Positions 18,285-27,077 of a DNA stretch of 64,000 bases are shown one piece after another. Numbering within the stretch: position 1 is the stretch's first letter; every line of letters starts with the position of its first letter. The stretch comes from Paenibacillus sp. MSJ-34. Its GTDB lineage: Bacteria > Bacillota > Bacilli > Paenibacillales > Paenibacillaceae. Under the pieces are notes generated by a model, which did not search any database, was not told where the DNA came from, and was given only the letters and a program-made list of their open reading frames with translations. The position numbers and the translations under genes were made by a program. The stretch covers positions 1-64,000 of the forward strand of contig NZ_JAHLPR010000033.1 in assembly GCF_018918005.1 (NCBI RefSeq), read 5' to 3'.

Positions 18285-18600
18285 CAAAGCAAGAGGCGTA
18301 GAGCAGGAGAAGTACGCCCGGTTGCCGGGTTTCCCAGAGAGGGCGACCGGCTCGCATTGAAGCACTCGCGATCCGGCTGCAAGTCGCTCATTCCCGCACG
18401 GCGGAATTGCACCTGTGAGCCCTGTTTCCGAACTGGAGCTTTCGCGCATAAGCGCTGCCGCACAGCTAGGAAACAGCGTATTGTTCGCGTTAAGAACACG
18501 AGAGACGAACGTCGCCCGGTATGGCCGGCAATAACGTTCAAGCAGAGTGGGACCGCGTATCACGCCTCTGCAGCATCATGCTGTAGAGGCGTTTTATTTT
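18285..18600 (+). ncRNA. T-box riboswitch, tRNA-Cys type
   Basis: The leader has a T-box core, agagtgggaccgcg at 18544-18557, followed by a terminator stem cgcctctgcagcat/atgctgtagaggcg (18563-18591) and a T-run. In stem I the likely specifier codon is UGC (Cys) at 18378-18380, followed by A as is usual. The base after UGG in the T-box is G, which can pair by wobble with the U73 of tRNA-Cys. Uncharged tRNA-Cys would stabilise the antiterminator and let cysE-cysS be read. Specifier assignment is by eye; the T-box itself is clear. Confidence 0.88.
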
Positions 18601-18622
18601 GGACGGGAAAAGAAGGGATCGT

Positions 18623-19279
18623 ATGTTTCGTAGAATGAAATCGGACATCGAAACGATATTCGAGAATGACCCCGCGGCGCGAAGCGTATTTGAAGTCGTG
18701 CTGACGTATTCCGGCTTGCACGCCATTTGGGCGCATCGGATCGCGCATTGGTTTTTCGTGCGGCGCTGGTATACGGTGGCAAGGATGATCTCGCAGCTGA
18801 GCCGCTTCTTTACAGGAATTGAAATCCATCCCGGCGCGACGATCGGGAACCGGTTGTTTATCGATCACGGCATGGGCGTGGTCATCGGGGAAACATGCGA
18901 AATCGGGGACGATGTCGTCATTTACCAAGGCGTTACGTTGGGGGGAACGGGCAAGGAAAAAGGCAAGCGGCATCCGACGATCGGCAACAATGTCGTCGTC
19001 TCGTCGGGAGCGAAAGTGCTCGGCTCGTTCAAGGTGGGCGACAATGCGATTATCGGCGCCAACTCAGTCGTGCTGCGCGAGGTGCCGCCGAACAGTACGG
19101 TCGTCGGCATTCCGGGGCGGGTCGTGAAGCAGGACGGCAAACGGATCGACCGGTTGAATCATACGCAGCTGCCCGATCCGGTGATCGATTTATGTTCCAA
19201 TATGCAGCGGCGGATCGACCAGCTTGAAGAGGAACTGGCGCGCTTGAAGCAAGAGGGAGTCGGGATCGGCAACGATTGA
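18623..19279 (+). CDS. cysE: Serine O-acetyltransferase
   Basis: This 218-residue enzyme makes O-acetylserine from serine and acetyl-CoA, the first step to cysteine. An N-terminal helical domain is followed by left-handed beta-helix hexapeptides. The active-site [10 protein letters not shown] has D81-H82, and [11 protein letters not shown] is the CoA/serine loop. It is the short Bacillota/plant-like form, with a C-terminal coiled coil ([16 protein letters not shown]). The ATG at 18623 follows agaaggga. T-box control means it is made when charged tRNA-Cys runs low, together with cysS. Confidence 0.95.
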   Translation: MFRRMKSDIETIFENDPAARSVFEVVLTYSGLHAIWAHRIAHWFFVRRWYTVARMISQLSRFFTGIEIHPGATIGNRLFIDHGMGVVIGETCEIGDDVVIYQGVTLGGTGKEKGKRHPTIGNNVVVSSGAKVLGSFKVGDNAIIGANSVVLREVPPNSTVVGIPGRVVKQDGKRIDRLNHTQLPDPVIDLCSNMQRRIDQLEEELARLKQEGVGIGND

Positions 19280-19354
19280 ACGCGGACCGTAGCGGGAGAC
19301 GAGCGGCCCCGGGCAAGATGAAATCGGAAGAACCTCGCAGAAGGGATGAAGGAT

Positions 19355-20761
19355 ATGTCTTTAAAAATTTATAACACCGTTACGCGGACGAAAGAGGAGT
19401 TCGTTCCGCTTGAACCCGGCAAGGTGAAAATGTACGTATGCGGACCGACCGTATACGACTATATTCATATCGGGAACGCGCGTCCCGTCATCTTTTTTGA
19501 TGTCGTGCGTCGTTATTTGCAGGCGATCGGATACGACGTCACTTATGTTTCGAATTTTACCGACGTCGACGATAAACTGATTCGGAAAGCGGAACAGACC
19601 GGATCGACCGTCCCCGAAGTGGCGGACAAATTCATCGCTGCCTTTTACGAAGACGTGGAAGCGCTGGGTGTGCGCCGGGCGGATCTGAATCCGCGCGTAA
19701 CCGACAATATCGAGGAAATTATCGCCTTTATTCAAGATTTGGTCGACAAAGGCTACGCCTATGCGAAAGAAGGCGACGTTTTTTTTCGCACCTTGAAATT
19801 TGCAGAGTACGGGAAGCTGTCCCATCAAAATTTGGAGGAATTGCAATTCGGCGTACGGATCGAGGTAGACGAGCGCAAAGAAAATCCGGAAGACTTCGTC
19901 TTGTGGAAAGCTGCGAAACCGGGAGAAATTTATTGGCCCAGCCCGTGGGGGAACGGCCGTCCCGGATGGCATATCGAATGCTCGGCGATGGCGCGCAAAT
20001 ATTTGGGGGATACTTTGGATATCCATGGCGGCGGCCAGGATCTGCAGTTTCCGCATCACGAATGCGAGGTGGCCCAGTCCGAGGCGCTCACGGGCAAGAC
20101 GTTTGCAAATTATTGGATGCACAACGGCTACATTAACATTAACAACGAAAAAATGTCGAAATCGCTCGGAAACGGCGTCATCGTGCACGATATGCGGGAA
20201 CGAATCAAACCGGAAGTCCTCCGCTACTTCATGTTGTCGACGCATTACCGCAATCCGTTGAATTACAGCGACGAGACGATCGGGCAGGCGCGCAACAGTT
20301 TGGAGCGCATCGAGAATTGCATCGCCAATGTGCGGCATCGCCTGAAAGCGGCGGTCGAACTGCCTGCGGGAGACGAATCCGAAGCGCTCGGCGCAAAGCT
20401 GGAATCGATCCGCAGGGAGTTCCATGCGAAGATGCAGGACGATTTCAACACGGCGGATGCGATTACCGCCTGGTTCGACCTCGTAAGCGAAGCGAATGTC
20501 TACATGCAGCATCCGGCCGTGCGCCTGTCGGATTTGGAGGCGATATTGGCATTGTTCGCGGAAATGAACGATGTGCTCGGCCTGGTGAAGGAAGAGGAGC
20601 CGGAACTGCTTGACGAACAAATCGAACGGCTGATCGCGGAGCGGGCCGAAGCGCGCAAAGCGAAAAACTGGGCGCGCGCCGACGAAATTCGCGATTTGCT
20701 GGCAGCGGAAGGCATCGCGCTGGAGGATACGCCGCAAGGAATGCGTTGGCGCCGGAAATGA
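19355..20761 (+). CDS. cysS: Cysteine--tRNA ligase
   Basis: This 468-residue class I synthetase has the HIGH-type IHIG (37-40), the KMSKS motif in [10 protein letters not shown], and zinc ligands C29 plus the Cys in WHIECS and the His/Glu of FPHHECE. The C-terminal anticodon domain is complete. The ATG at 19355 has agaaggg at a good distance; the in-frame ATG at 19346 lies too close to that site. Partner of cysE under the same T-box. Confidence 0.96.
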   Translation: MSLKIYNTVTRTKEEFVPLEPGKVKMYVCGPTVYDYIHIGNARPVIFFDVVRRYLQAIGYDVTYVSNFTDVDDKLIRKAEQTGSTVPEVADKFIAAFYEDVEALGVRRADLNPRVTDNIEEIIAFIQDLVDKGYAYAKEGDVFFRTLKFAEYGKLSHQNLEELQFGVRIEVDERKENPEDFVLWKAAKPGEIYWPSPWGNGRPGWHIECSAMARKYLGDTLDIHGGGQDLQFPHHECEVAQSEALTGKTFANYWMHNGYININNEKMSKSLGNGVIVHDMRERIKPEVLRYFMLSTHYRNPLNYSDETIGQARNSLERIENCIANVRHRLKAAVELPAGDESEALGAKLESIRREFHAKMQDDFNTADAITAWFDLVSEANVYMQHPAVRLSDLEAILALFAEMNDVLGLVKEEEPELLDEQIERLIAERAEARKAKNWARADEIRDLLAAEGIALEDTPQGMRWRRK

Positions 20762-20788
20762 AGAGCGGAATGAAAGAAGGATACGGAT

Positions 20789-21274
20789 ATGGAGACAGAT
20801 AAAACGGAGAATGCGGGAATAGATGAGAAGGCGGAAGCGGGTCCGGAATTCGACGATTTCCTGTTTCCGTATCCGCCCGCCAAAGAAGCGAAGCATATGA
20901 ATCCGATTGTGCTGGCTTATATCGGTGATGCCATTTACGAAGTGGCGATCCGCCAGTACTTAATTTCCCGGCCGAATCATCGGCCGAACCATCTGCACCG
21001 CGGCGCGACGCAATTCGTTTCCGCGAAAGCGCAAAGCCGGTTGCTCCTGGTATGGCAGCCTTTGTTGACCGAGGAGGAGAAGGATGTCGTAAGGCAAGGA
21101 CGCAACGCCAAATCCGGCAGCATCCCGAAGAACGCCAACGTGTCCGAATATCGGCTGGCTACGGCGTTTGAATGTCTGATCGGCTACTTGTACTACACGA
21201 AACGCTATGCGAGATTGCGCGAATTGCTCGGCGTCGCCATTGAAGCATGCGTAACCGAAAGAGGGGTTAATTGA
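20789..21274 (+). CDS. mrnC: Mini-ribonuclease III
   Basis: This 161-residue RNase III-like enzyme, lacking the dsRNA-binding domain, matures 23S rRNA in Bacillota. The catalytic helix is LAYIGDAIYEVAIR with D47 and E51. The second acidic motif lies in the C-terminal helix near ATAFECLIGYLYY. The N-terminal 30 residues are acidic and variable. gaaagaagga precedes the ATG. The stop TGA overlaps the rlmB ATG by one base. Position after cysS is conserved in the group. Confidence 0.94.
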   Translation: METDKTENAGIDEKAEAGPEFDDFLFPYPPAKEAKHMNPIVLAYIGDAIYEVAIRQYLISRPNHRPNHLHRGATQFVSAKAQSRLLLVWQPLLTEEEKDVVRQGRNAKSGSIPKNANVSEYRLATAFECLIGYLYYTKRYARLRELLGVAIEACVTERGVN

Positions 21275-22020
21275 TGGAACAGGAATATATTGCCGGCAAG
21301 CACTCGGTAACGGAGGCGCTTCGTTCCGGCCGACCGATTCATAAACTGTGGATTGCGGATACCGCGCAGAAGCATTTGGCGCAGCCGATCGCGGCGGAAG
21401 CGAAACGTCAGGGCATCGTCGTACAGAACGCCGACAAACGCAAGCTTGACCAGATGGTGCCGGGGGTCCAGCATCAAGGCGTTGTGGCGCAAGTAGCGGC
21501 GTACGGTTACGCCGAGGTCGACGACTTGCTCGCGGCGGCCGCGGAACGGGGGGAACCGCCTTTTCTATTGCTGTTGGACGAAATCGAAGATCCTCATAAT
21601 CTCGGGTCGATTCTGCGAACGGCGGATTGCACCGGCGTGCACGGCGTCATTATTCCGAAGCGCCGCTCCGTCGGCTTAACGGCGACCGTCTCCAAAACGT
21701 CGGCCGGCGCCGTCGAATATGTGCCGGTAGCGCGCGTAACGAATTTGGCGCAGACGATCGACCAACTGAAAAAGCAAGGATTGTGGATCGTCGGCACCGA
21801 CGTTTCCGGAGATCAGGAGTTGTACGGATCGGCGCAGTTCAATATGCCGATCGCTTTGGTGATCGGGAATGAGAACAAAGGCATGGGACGGCTCATTAAG
21901 GAAAAATGCGATTTTCTCGTCAAGCTGCCGATGGTCGGACGAATCAACTCGCTTAACGCTTCCGTAGCGGCCGGGATTTTTATGTACGAGGTATTGCGCC
22001 AACGCCGCGGCTTACAATAA
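21274..22020 (+). CDS. rlmB: 23S rRNA (guanosine-2'-O-)-methyltransferase RlmB/TrmH family
   Basis: This 248-residue SPOUT-class methyltransferase has an N-terminal substrate-binding L30e-like domain (residues 1-75) and a knotted catalytic domain with LLLDEIEDPHNLGSILRT, GNENKGMGRL and the C-terminal knot GRINSLNASVAAGI. The ATG at 21274 overlaps the mrnC stop. The methylated base is predicted to be G2251-type in 23S rRNA by homology, but other 2'-O targets are possible in Bacillota members (YacO). Confidence 0.92.
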   Translation: MEQEYIAGKHSVTEALRSGRPIHKLWIADTAQKHLAQPIAAEAKRQGIVVQNADKRKLDQMVPGVQHQGVVAQVAAYGYAEVDDLLAAAAERGEPPFLLLLDEIEDPHNLGSILRTADCTGVHGVIIPKRRSVGLTATVSKTSAGAVEYVPVARVTNLAQTIDQLKKQGLWIVGTDVSGDQELYGSAQFNMPIALVIGNENKGMGRLIKEKCDFLVKLPMVGRINSLNASVAAGIFMYEVLRQRRGLQ

Positions 22021-22024
22021 CCGA

Positions 22025-22549
22025 ATGTCCGATGTAAGAGACGTTCTTCTGGTGGACGGATACAACATGATCGGCTCTTGGCCGGAGCTGGTCGAATTGG
22101 CGCGGATCAGCTTGCAGGACGCGAGAGACCGTTTGCTGGAACGGTTGGCTGAGTATCAAGCCTTTTCCGGCAGAAGGGTGATCGTTGTGTTCGACGCTTA
22201 TAAAGTGCCCGGGCTTGGCGCGTCTTACGTACAAAGCAAGGTGGAAATCCATTTCACAAAAGAGAAGGAAACGGCGGACGAATGCATTGAACGCTTCGTT
22301 CGCGAACTGTCCCGCCGCCGAAGGCAAATCTATGTGGCTACCTCCGATTCGGTCGAGCAGCATGTCGCTTTCGGCCAAGGGGCGCTTCGCGTATCGGCGC
22401 GGGAATTGTCGATTGAAATCGAACAAAGTCGCAAAGAAGTCAAAGGCATGATCGAACGGGACGGCGCCGTTTCGCACAAAAATCCGCTTGCCGGCAAATT
22501 AAGCCCCGACATTCGCAATTTGTTCGAAAAATGGCGGCGCGGACAATAA
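22025..22549 (+). CDS. rae1: NYN-domain endoribonuclease Rae1 (YacP)
   Basis: This 174-residue PIN-like nuclease cleaves mRNA in the ribosomal A site in B. subtilis. The active-site start LLVDGYNMIG and later acidic positions (VVFDAYK, YVATSDSVEQ) are present. Only 4 bp separate it from rlmB. The C-terminal basic tail (KNPLAGKLSPDIRNLFEKWRR) fits the family. Function is assigned by family and by its conserved place before sigH. Confidence 0.9.
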   Translation: MSDVRDVLLVDGYNMIGSWPELVELARISLQDARDRLLERLAEYQAFSGRRVIVVFDAYKVPGLGASYVQSKVEIHFTKEKETADECIERFVRELSRRRRQIYVATSDSVEQHVAFGQGALRVSARELSIEIEQSRKEVKGMIERDGAVSHKNPLAGKLSPDIRNLFEKWRRGQ

Positions 22550-22638
22550 ACCGGCCCACTTCGAAACATTGGCAAACGGCGAGCACTTGTATTTTTTTGC
22601 AATTATGTTATTCGCAAACGATTTTGGATGCGCCGCGG

Positions 22639-22667
22639 TTGACGATGCAGGTGACATAATATATACT
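22639..22667 (+). promoter_or_regulatory. Sigma-A promoter of sigH
   Basis: TTGACG (22639-22644) and TATACT (22662-22667) lie 17 bp apart. The transcript would start near 22674, giving a leader of about 50 nt. Confidence 0.75.
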
Positions 22668-22722
22668 GAGTCTATATTTGATAGAGTAACGGGAGTACGT
22701 GTTGCTGGCCGGAGGGATTGTG

Positions 22723-23373
22723 GTGAGTGTCGACCTCAAAGATTTGAGAATGTTCGAGTATGACATCAAAACAGACGAAGACATCGTTGAAGCCGTCCGC
22801 GAAGGCGACAGTGAAGCATTGGAGTACTTGATCAACAAGTACCGTAATTTTGTGCGCGCAAAAGCTCGTTCCTATTTTTTGATAGGCGCAGACCGGGAAG
22901 ATATTATTCAAGAAGGTATGATAGGTTTATATAAATCGATTCGCGATTTCAAAGGGGACAAGCTCGCTTCGTTCAAGGCGTTTGCCGAACTGTGCATTAC
23001 GCGCCAGATTATTACGGCGATCAAGACGGCGACGCGCCAGAAGCATATTCCTCTGAACTCCTACGTTTCGCTGGACAAGCCGATTTATGACGAAGATTCC
23101 GACCGTACCTTGCTCGATATCATTTGCGGTTCCCGCGTTTCCGATCCGGAAGAGCTCATCATCAATCAAGAAGAATTCGTCGGGCTTGAAGACAAGATGT
23201 CGGAAATATTGAGCGATCTCGAACGCAAAGTATTGATGCTGTATCTAGACGGTCGTTCGTATCAGGAAATTGCCGTCGATTTGAACCGCCATGTGAAATC
23301 GATAGACAATGCGCTGCAGCGGGTGAAGCGTAAGCTGGAGCGATATTTGGAAGTGCGAGATTTAGGCATTTAA
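22723..23373 (+). CDS. sigH: RNA polymerase sigma factor SigH
   Basis: This 216-residue sigma factor serves the transition to stationary phase and sporulation. Region 2 contains ALEYLINKYRNFV and DREDIIQEGMIGLYKSIRDF, and region 4 is DLERKVLMLYLDGRSYQEIA with a helix-turn-helix. The start is most likely GTG at 22723, seven bases after ggagg (22711-22715); a GTG at 22720 is the alternative. Presence of sigH implies a spore-forming lineage. A sigma-A promoter lies upstream and a terminator follows. Confidence 0.94.
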   Translation: MSVDLKDLRMFEYDIKTDEDIVEAVREGDSEALEYLINKYRNFVRAKARSYFLIGADREDIIQEGMIGLYKSIRDFKGDKLASFKAFAELCITRQIITAIKTATRQKHIPLNSYVSLDKPIYDEDSDRTLLDIICGSRVSDPEELIINQEEFVGLEDKMSEILSDLERKVLMLYLDGRSYQEIAVDLNRHVKSIDNALQRVKRKLERYLEVRDLGI

Positions 23374-23407
23374 TGCCTTTTTGGTATGTATAACGTTGAA
23401 AATAATC

Positions 23408-23450
23408 AGGCTCTTATGCTGCGATACCGCAATGTAAGGGCCTTTATTTA
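23408..23450 (+). terminator. Intrinsic terminator after sigH
   Basis: A nine-bp stem (aggctctta/taagggcct) has an 18-base loop that itself can fold, followed by tttattta. It separates sigH from the rpmG-secE-nusG transcript. Confidence 0.65.
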
Positions 23451-23657
23451 TTAATATTAGGCAGAACTGACGTTCTCGGAACGTATATTCCTATCATACC
23501 TTAAAACATGGCGTTTTGACAAGAGCTTTTTCCCGCTCAGGCGCGGCAAACGTTTATCTTTGGGGATGTTTACCTATAATGGAAGTAGAAGAGCGGACCG
23601 GTAAAGGCAAAAACAGCGCAGGAAGCGACGCGAAGCATCTTCCCGATGCGGTTTTCA
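23451..23657 (+). other. Spacer sigH-rpmG with an isolated TATAAT and a short hairpin
   Basis: No gene is seen here. A TATAAT at 23575-23580 lacks a clear -35 box. About 55 bases further on, gcatcttcccgatgc plus ggtttt (about 23636-23655) could end a short transcript. A small RNA of about 70 nt is possible but weakly supported. Confidence 0.3.
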
Positions 23658-23686
23658 TTGACATCAACTGCCCCTTATGATAAAGT
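23658..23686 (+). promoter_or_regulatory. Sigma-A promoter of rpmG-secE-nusG
   Basis: TTGACA (23658-23663) and TAAAGT (23681-23686) lie 17 bp apart, about 130 bp before rpmG. Confidence 0.6.
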
Positions 23687-23817
23687 GTTTTAGGTAGCCC
23701 TAAATATGCGTACGATTTTTAGGATCATTATAGACGATTCTTAATGATTTTTTTTCAATTCCATCCAAAGGATTGAAACAAGGTCTACTTAGAGGATGTC
23801 TTCGGGAGGTGCACATC

Positions 23818-23967
23818 ATGCGGGTAATTATTACGTTGGCTTGTACGAACTGTAAGCAAAGAAACTATACGACAAGCAAAAACAAGCGAAATCACCCCGA
23901 CCGCATGGAGATGAAGAAATATTGCAAGTTTTGTAACGAGCAGACTTCTCATCGCGAAACAAGATAG
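23818..23967 (+). CDS. rpmG: Large ribosomal subunit protein bL33
   Basis: This 49-residue protein of the 50S subunit is the zinc-binding form: CTNC near residue 9 and CKFC near residue 36. gggaggtg precedes the ATG at 23818; an in-frame ATG at 23773 would add an unrelated leader. secE follows in 17 bp. Bacillota often keep a second zinc-free L33 elsewhere. Confidence 0.95.
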   Translation: MRVIITLACTNCKQRNYTTSKNKRNHPDRMEMKKYCKFCNEQTSHRETR

Positions 23968-23984
23968 TTTTTGGAGGTGTAGTC

Positions 23985-24194
23985 GTGTCTTTCATCGGAA
24001 ATGTAAAGCGTAGCTTTGGATCCTTTTTTTCCTTTATCGCCGAAAGCTGGGCCGAGCTTAAAAAGGTTCGCTGGCCAAATCGTAAAGAGTTGACAAGCTA
24101 TACAATCGTCGTTGTTTGCACGGTTCTGTTTGTCACGATTTATTTTTGGATTCTCGATATCGGCATTTCTTCTATTGTCGAAGCGATCATTTAA
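23985..24194 (+). CDS. secE: Preprotein translocase subunit SecE
   Basis: This 69-residue single-span membrane protein of the SecYEG channel has an amphipathic N-terminal helix with the conserved ELKKVRWPNRKEL, followed by one membrane segment (about 40-63). The start is GTG at 23985 after ggaggtg. It pairs with nusG as in most bacteria. Confidence 0.95.
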   Translation: MSFIGNVKRSFGSFFSFIAESWAELKKVRWPNRKELTSYTIVVVCTVLFVTIYFWILDIGISSIVEAII

Positions 24195-24233
24195 GAAGGG
24201 CCCTAGCCAAGATGGGTACCAAGGTGGATTAAG

Positions 24234-24767
24234 ATGGAAAAAAGATGGTATGTCGTTCATACCTATTCCGGGTATGAAAACAAAGTAAAAGCCAATTTGG
24301 AAAAACGCGTCGAATCGATGGATATGAAGGATAAGATATTTCGGGTTCTTGTTCCGATGGAAGAAGAAGTGGTGAACAAAGACGGGAAGAAGAAAACCGT
24401 CATGCGCAAGGTTTACCCCGGCTATGTCTTGGTCGAAATGATCCAAACCGATGATTCTTGGTATGTTGTACGCAATACGCCGGGTGTTACGGGATTCGTC
24501 GGTTCCACAGGATCCGGTTCCAAGCCGACGCCTTTGCTGCCTGAAGAAGTGGATCAAATTCTGAAGCACATGGGTATGGAGGAGCCGAAGCCGAAAATCG
24601 AATTCGATTTGAAGGAATCGGTGCGTATCAAAGTGGGTCCATTTGCGAACTTTGTCGGATCGGTCGAGGAAATTTTGATCGATAAGAGCAAACTGAAGGT
24701 TCACGTCAACATGTTTGGGCGAGAAACCCCGCTCGAGTTGGATTATACTCAAGTGGAGAAGATTTAA
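24234..24767 (+). CDS. nusG: Transcription termination/antitermination protein NusG
   Basis: This 177-residue factor binds RNA polymerase through its N-terminal NGN domain (WYVVHTYSGYENKV at the start) and carries a C-terminal KOW domain (VGPFANFVGSVEEI). It links transcription with translation and pausing control. aaggtgg lies upstream of the ATG. Last gene of rpmG-secE-nusG, before rplK. Confidence 0.96.
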   Translation: MEKRWYVVHTYSGYENKVKANLEKRVESMDMKDKIFRVLVPMEEEVVNKDGKKKTVMRKVYPGYVLVEMIQTDDSWYVVRNTPGVTGFVGSTGSGSKPTPLLPEEVDQILKHMGMEEPKPKIEFDLKESVRIKVGPFANFVGSVEEILIDKSKLKVHVNMFGRETPLELDYTQVEKI

Positions 24768-24842
24768 TAGATATCTTTGATGGTTTCTTGTGGGAGGGAA
24801 TCATTCCCGTCTACCACATTATCGGGCAAGGAGGTGTTTTAC

Positions 24843-25268
24843 GTGGCGAAAAAAGTGATTAAAATGGTAAAACTGCAAATTCCTGCAGGGAAAGCGAATC
24901 CGGCACCACCGGTAGGTCCGGCTTTGGGTCAAGCGGGTGTCAACATCATGGCATTCTGTAAAGAATTCAACGCCAGAACGGCCGATCAAGCGGGATTGAT
25001 CATTCCGGTTGAAATTACGGTGTTCGAGGATCGTTCTTTCACGTTTATTACCAAAACTCCTCCGGCTGCAGTATTGCTTCGCGTTGCTGCAAAAATCGAA
25101 AAAGGTTCCGGAGAGCCGAATAAGAAAAAAGTTGCAACTGTAAAACGCGCGAAAGTTCGCGAAATTGCAGAGCAAAAAATGGCCGATTTGAACGCTGCAT
25201 CCGTTGAGGCTGCTATGCGTATGGTCGAAGGCACTGCCCGCAGCATGGGCGTAACGATCGAAGACTAA
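24843..25268 (+). CDS. rplK: Large ribosomal subunit protein uL11
   Basis: This 141-residue protein of the L7/L12 stalk base has the proline-rich N-terminus [19 protein letters not shown], and the C-terminal RNA-binding domain ends [14 protein letters not shown]. The start is GTG at 24843 after caaggaggtg. It binds the thiostrepton region of 23S rRNA and is needed for RelA activation by family knowledge. It precedes rplA, with a hairpin-rich spacer between. Confidence 0.96.
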   Translation: MAKKVIKMVKLQIPAGKANPAPPVGPALGQAGVNIMAFCKEFNARTADQAGLIIPVEITVFEDRSFTFITKTPPAAVLLRVAAKIEKGSGEPNKKKVATVKRAKVREIAEQKMADLNAASVEAAMRMVEGTARSMGVTIED

Positions 25269-25284
25269 TTGCGTCTTCGTAGCA

Positions 25285-25387
25285 ATGCGACGGCATAGGC
25301 GTCGCATGTTCGCGACTTGCTTCGCAAGCGCGTAAGTCACAGCACTCTCGTGTGCTGCGAATGTTTGCGATTTGCTTCGCAAACGCA
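25285..25387 (+). repeat. Two-unit hairpin repeat between rplK and rplA
   Basis: Four hairpins lie in 103 bp. Stem 1 is atgcgacg/cgtcgcat (25285-25307). Stem 2 is cgcg-a-cttgc-ttc-gcaag-cgcg (25311-25332). Stem 3 is cagcac/gtgctg (about 25340-25358). Stem 4 is tgcg-a-tttgc-ttc-gcaaa-cgca (25365-25387). Stems 2 and 4 are homologous. Where they differ (cttgc/gcaag against tttgc/gcaaa, and the basal C-G against T-A), both partners changed together and pairing is kept. There is no T-run, so they are not terminators. Confidence 0.75.
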
Positions 25388-25432
25388 CCAGTGGGAGGAA
25401 TTTCCGCTAATACCACGAAGGAGGAATCGTAC

Positions 25433-26125
25433 ATGGCGAAACACGGTAAAAAATATGTAGAAGCCGCGAAGCTGATCGACAGCGAAGCGACATATGAGCC
25501 ATTGGAAGCCATTGAATTGGTGAAAAAGGCATCGACTGCAAAGTTCGACGAAACCGTTGAAGTTGCTGTTCGTTTGGGCGTAGACCCTCGTAAACAAGAC
25601 CAAGCGGTTCGCGGTGTTGTTGTCCTTCCGCACGGAACGGGCAAAACAAAACGCGTGCTTGTATTTGCAAAAGGTGACAAAGCGAAAGAAGCGGAAGCGG
25701 CTGGCGCGGATTTTGTCGGCGATCAAGATATGATCAACAAAATTCAACAAGGCTGGTTCGATTTCGATGTCTGCGTAGCGACACCGGATATGATGAGCGA
25801 AGTAGGTAAATTGGGCCGTCTGCTCGGCGGTAAAGGCCTGATGCCGAATCCGAAAGCCGGAACGGTTACTTTCGACGTTGCCAAAGCGGTTCAAGAGATC
25901 AAAGCGGGTAAAATCGAATACCGTCTGGACAAAGCGGGTCAAATTCACGCGCCGATCGGCAAAGTGTCTTTTGACGCAGAGAAATTGAACGAGAACTTGA
26001 AATCGTTGATCGATGCGTTGAACAGAGCGAAACCGGCGGCAGCCAAAGGCGTATACTTGAAGAACATTTCCGTTTCTTCGACGATGGGCCCTGGCGCACG
26101 CGTGAACGCAGCCGTTTACAGATAA
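25433..26125 (+). CDS. rplA: Large ribosomal subunit protein uL1
   Basis: This 230-residue protein of the L1 stalk has typical motifs [37 protein letters not shown] and [10 protein letters not shown] near the end. The ATG at 25433 follows aaggaggaa; the in-frame ATG at 25352 falls inside the hairpin repeats and is rejected. L1 commonly represses its own L11-L1 mRNA, which makes the hairpins just upstream worth testing. Confidence 0.96.
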   Translation: MAKHGKKYVEAAKLIDSEATYEPLEAIELVKKASTAKFDETVEVAVRLGVDPRKQDQAVRGVVVLPHGTGKTKRVLVFAKGDKAKEAEAAGADFVGDQDMINKIQQGWFDFDVCVATPDMMSEVGKLGRLLGGKGLMPNPKAGTVTFDVAKAVQEIKAGKIEYRLDKAGQIHAPIGKVSFDAEKLNENLKSLIDALNRAKPAAAKGVYLKNISVSSTMGPGARVNAAVYR

Positions 26126-26176
26126 GACGCCTGACGCCGCTACTGACGCGAATATGCGGAAGTTGCATGCATGTCG

Positions 26177-26205
26177 TTGACATGATCGTCAAAGCGTGGT
26201 ATTCT
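26177..26205 (+). promoter_or_regulatory. Sigma-A promoter of rplJ-rplL
   Basis: TTGACA (26177-26182) and TATTCT (26200-26205) have exact 17-bp spacing. Predicted start is near 26212, giving a leader of about 290 nt. Confidence 0.8.
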
Positions 26206-26211
26206 GTGAAA

Positions 26212-26396
26212 GTTGCGATATGCGTTGCATTGCAACCGACCTATAAAGTTGAATATGCTTACCGTAGACAGTAGGTGCCTTAGCAGGCTTAATTTCCTAC
26301 CGAGGTGTTGTGATATAGAATGTATCGGTTATTTACACATCGTTGTAATCCAATACAGTACGTCATGCCTTCGTAGATGCTACGGAGGCTTTTTTG
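26212..26396 (+). ncRNA. Ribosomal protein L10 leader with attenuator
   Basis: The core of the L10 leader is visible at about 26263-26306 (agacagtaggtgcc, then ttcctaccgagg), the motif bound by the L10(L12)4 complex. Downstream, gccttcgtag-atg-ctacggaggc (26367-26389) plus six T residues forms an intrinsic terminator. Excess L10-L12 is known in B. subtilis to favour such a terminator and shut off rplJL. Confidence 0.85.
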
Positions 26397-26501
26397 ATGC
26401 CATAGCATGCGGGCGGGAATTCAACATAGGACAAGGTCGCTCATAAGGGATGTGCGTCGTCAGACGTTAGTGTAGACGAATTTTTATAGGAGGTGTACAG
26501 T

Positions 26502-27005
26502 GTGGCAAACGCAAAAGTGATTGAGGCGAAACAACAAGCTGTCCAAGAGATTACGACAAAATTGCAAGAGAGCGCAACGACGGTTGTAGCCGACTACCGC
26601 GGATTGAACGTAGCGCAAGTTACGGAACTCCGCAAACAGCTTCGCGAAGCGGGCATCGAGTTTGAAGTATTGAAGAACTCGCTCGTTCGCCGCGCAACGG
26701 CGCAAGCGGAATTGACGGAACTTGACGAAGTATTGACTGGACCGACTGCGGTCGCGTTCAGCCGTGAGGATGCGGTAGCTCCTGCGAAAATTTTAAACGA
26801 ATTTGCGAAGAAAAATGACGCATTGAAAATTAAAGGTGGCGTCGTTGAAGGCCGCGTTGTCGACGTAGCGCAAATTAAAGCGCTGGCTGATCTTCCTTCC
26901 AGAGAAGGTCTCCTGTCCATGTTGCTCAGCGTGCTTCAAGCTCCTGTTCGCAACTTCGCGCTTGCGGTTAAAGCCGTCGGCGAAAAGCAAGAAGAAACGG
27001 CTTAA
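26502..27005 (+). CDS. rplJ: Large ribosomal subunit protein uL10
   Basis: This 167-residue protein anchors the L7/L12 dimers to the ribosome. The N-terminal RNA-binding part contains [21 protein letters not shown], and the C-terminal helix that carries L12 ends the protein. The start is GTG at 26502 after aggaggtg. Regulated by its own leader just upstream. Confidence 0.95.
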   Translation: MANAKVIEAKQQAVQEITTKLQESATTVVADYRGLNVAQVTELRKQLREAGIEFEVLKNSLVRRATAQAELTELDEVLTGPTAVAFSREDAVAPAKILNEFAKKNDALKIKGGVVEGRVVDVAQIKALADLPSREGLLSMLLSVLQAPVRNFALAVKAVGEKQEETA

Positions 27006-27077
27006 GACGAGAGAACGGGTGATCCCGCTCGTCTCGTAAAGACGAATCAATACTATTAAAAATATGGAGGTTCAATC

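Noticed and set aside
19361-20896. A 511-residue minus-strand frame opposite cysS, and similar frames opposite clpC (8883-10265), gltX (16787-17857) and tuf (44606-46030)
   Set aside because: All mirror highly biased + strand genes, lack ribosome sites, and show the compositional signature of antisense frames.
23516-23521. TTGACA as a promoter -35 box for the rpmG operon
   Set aside because: No acceptable -10 box lies 16-18 bp downstream; the pair at 23658-23686 fits better.
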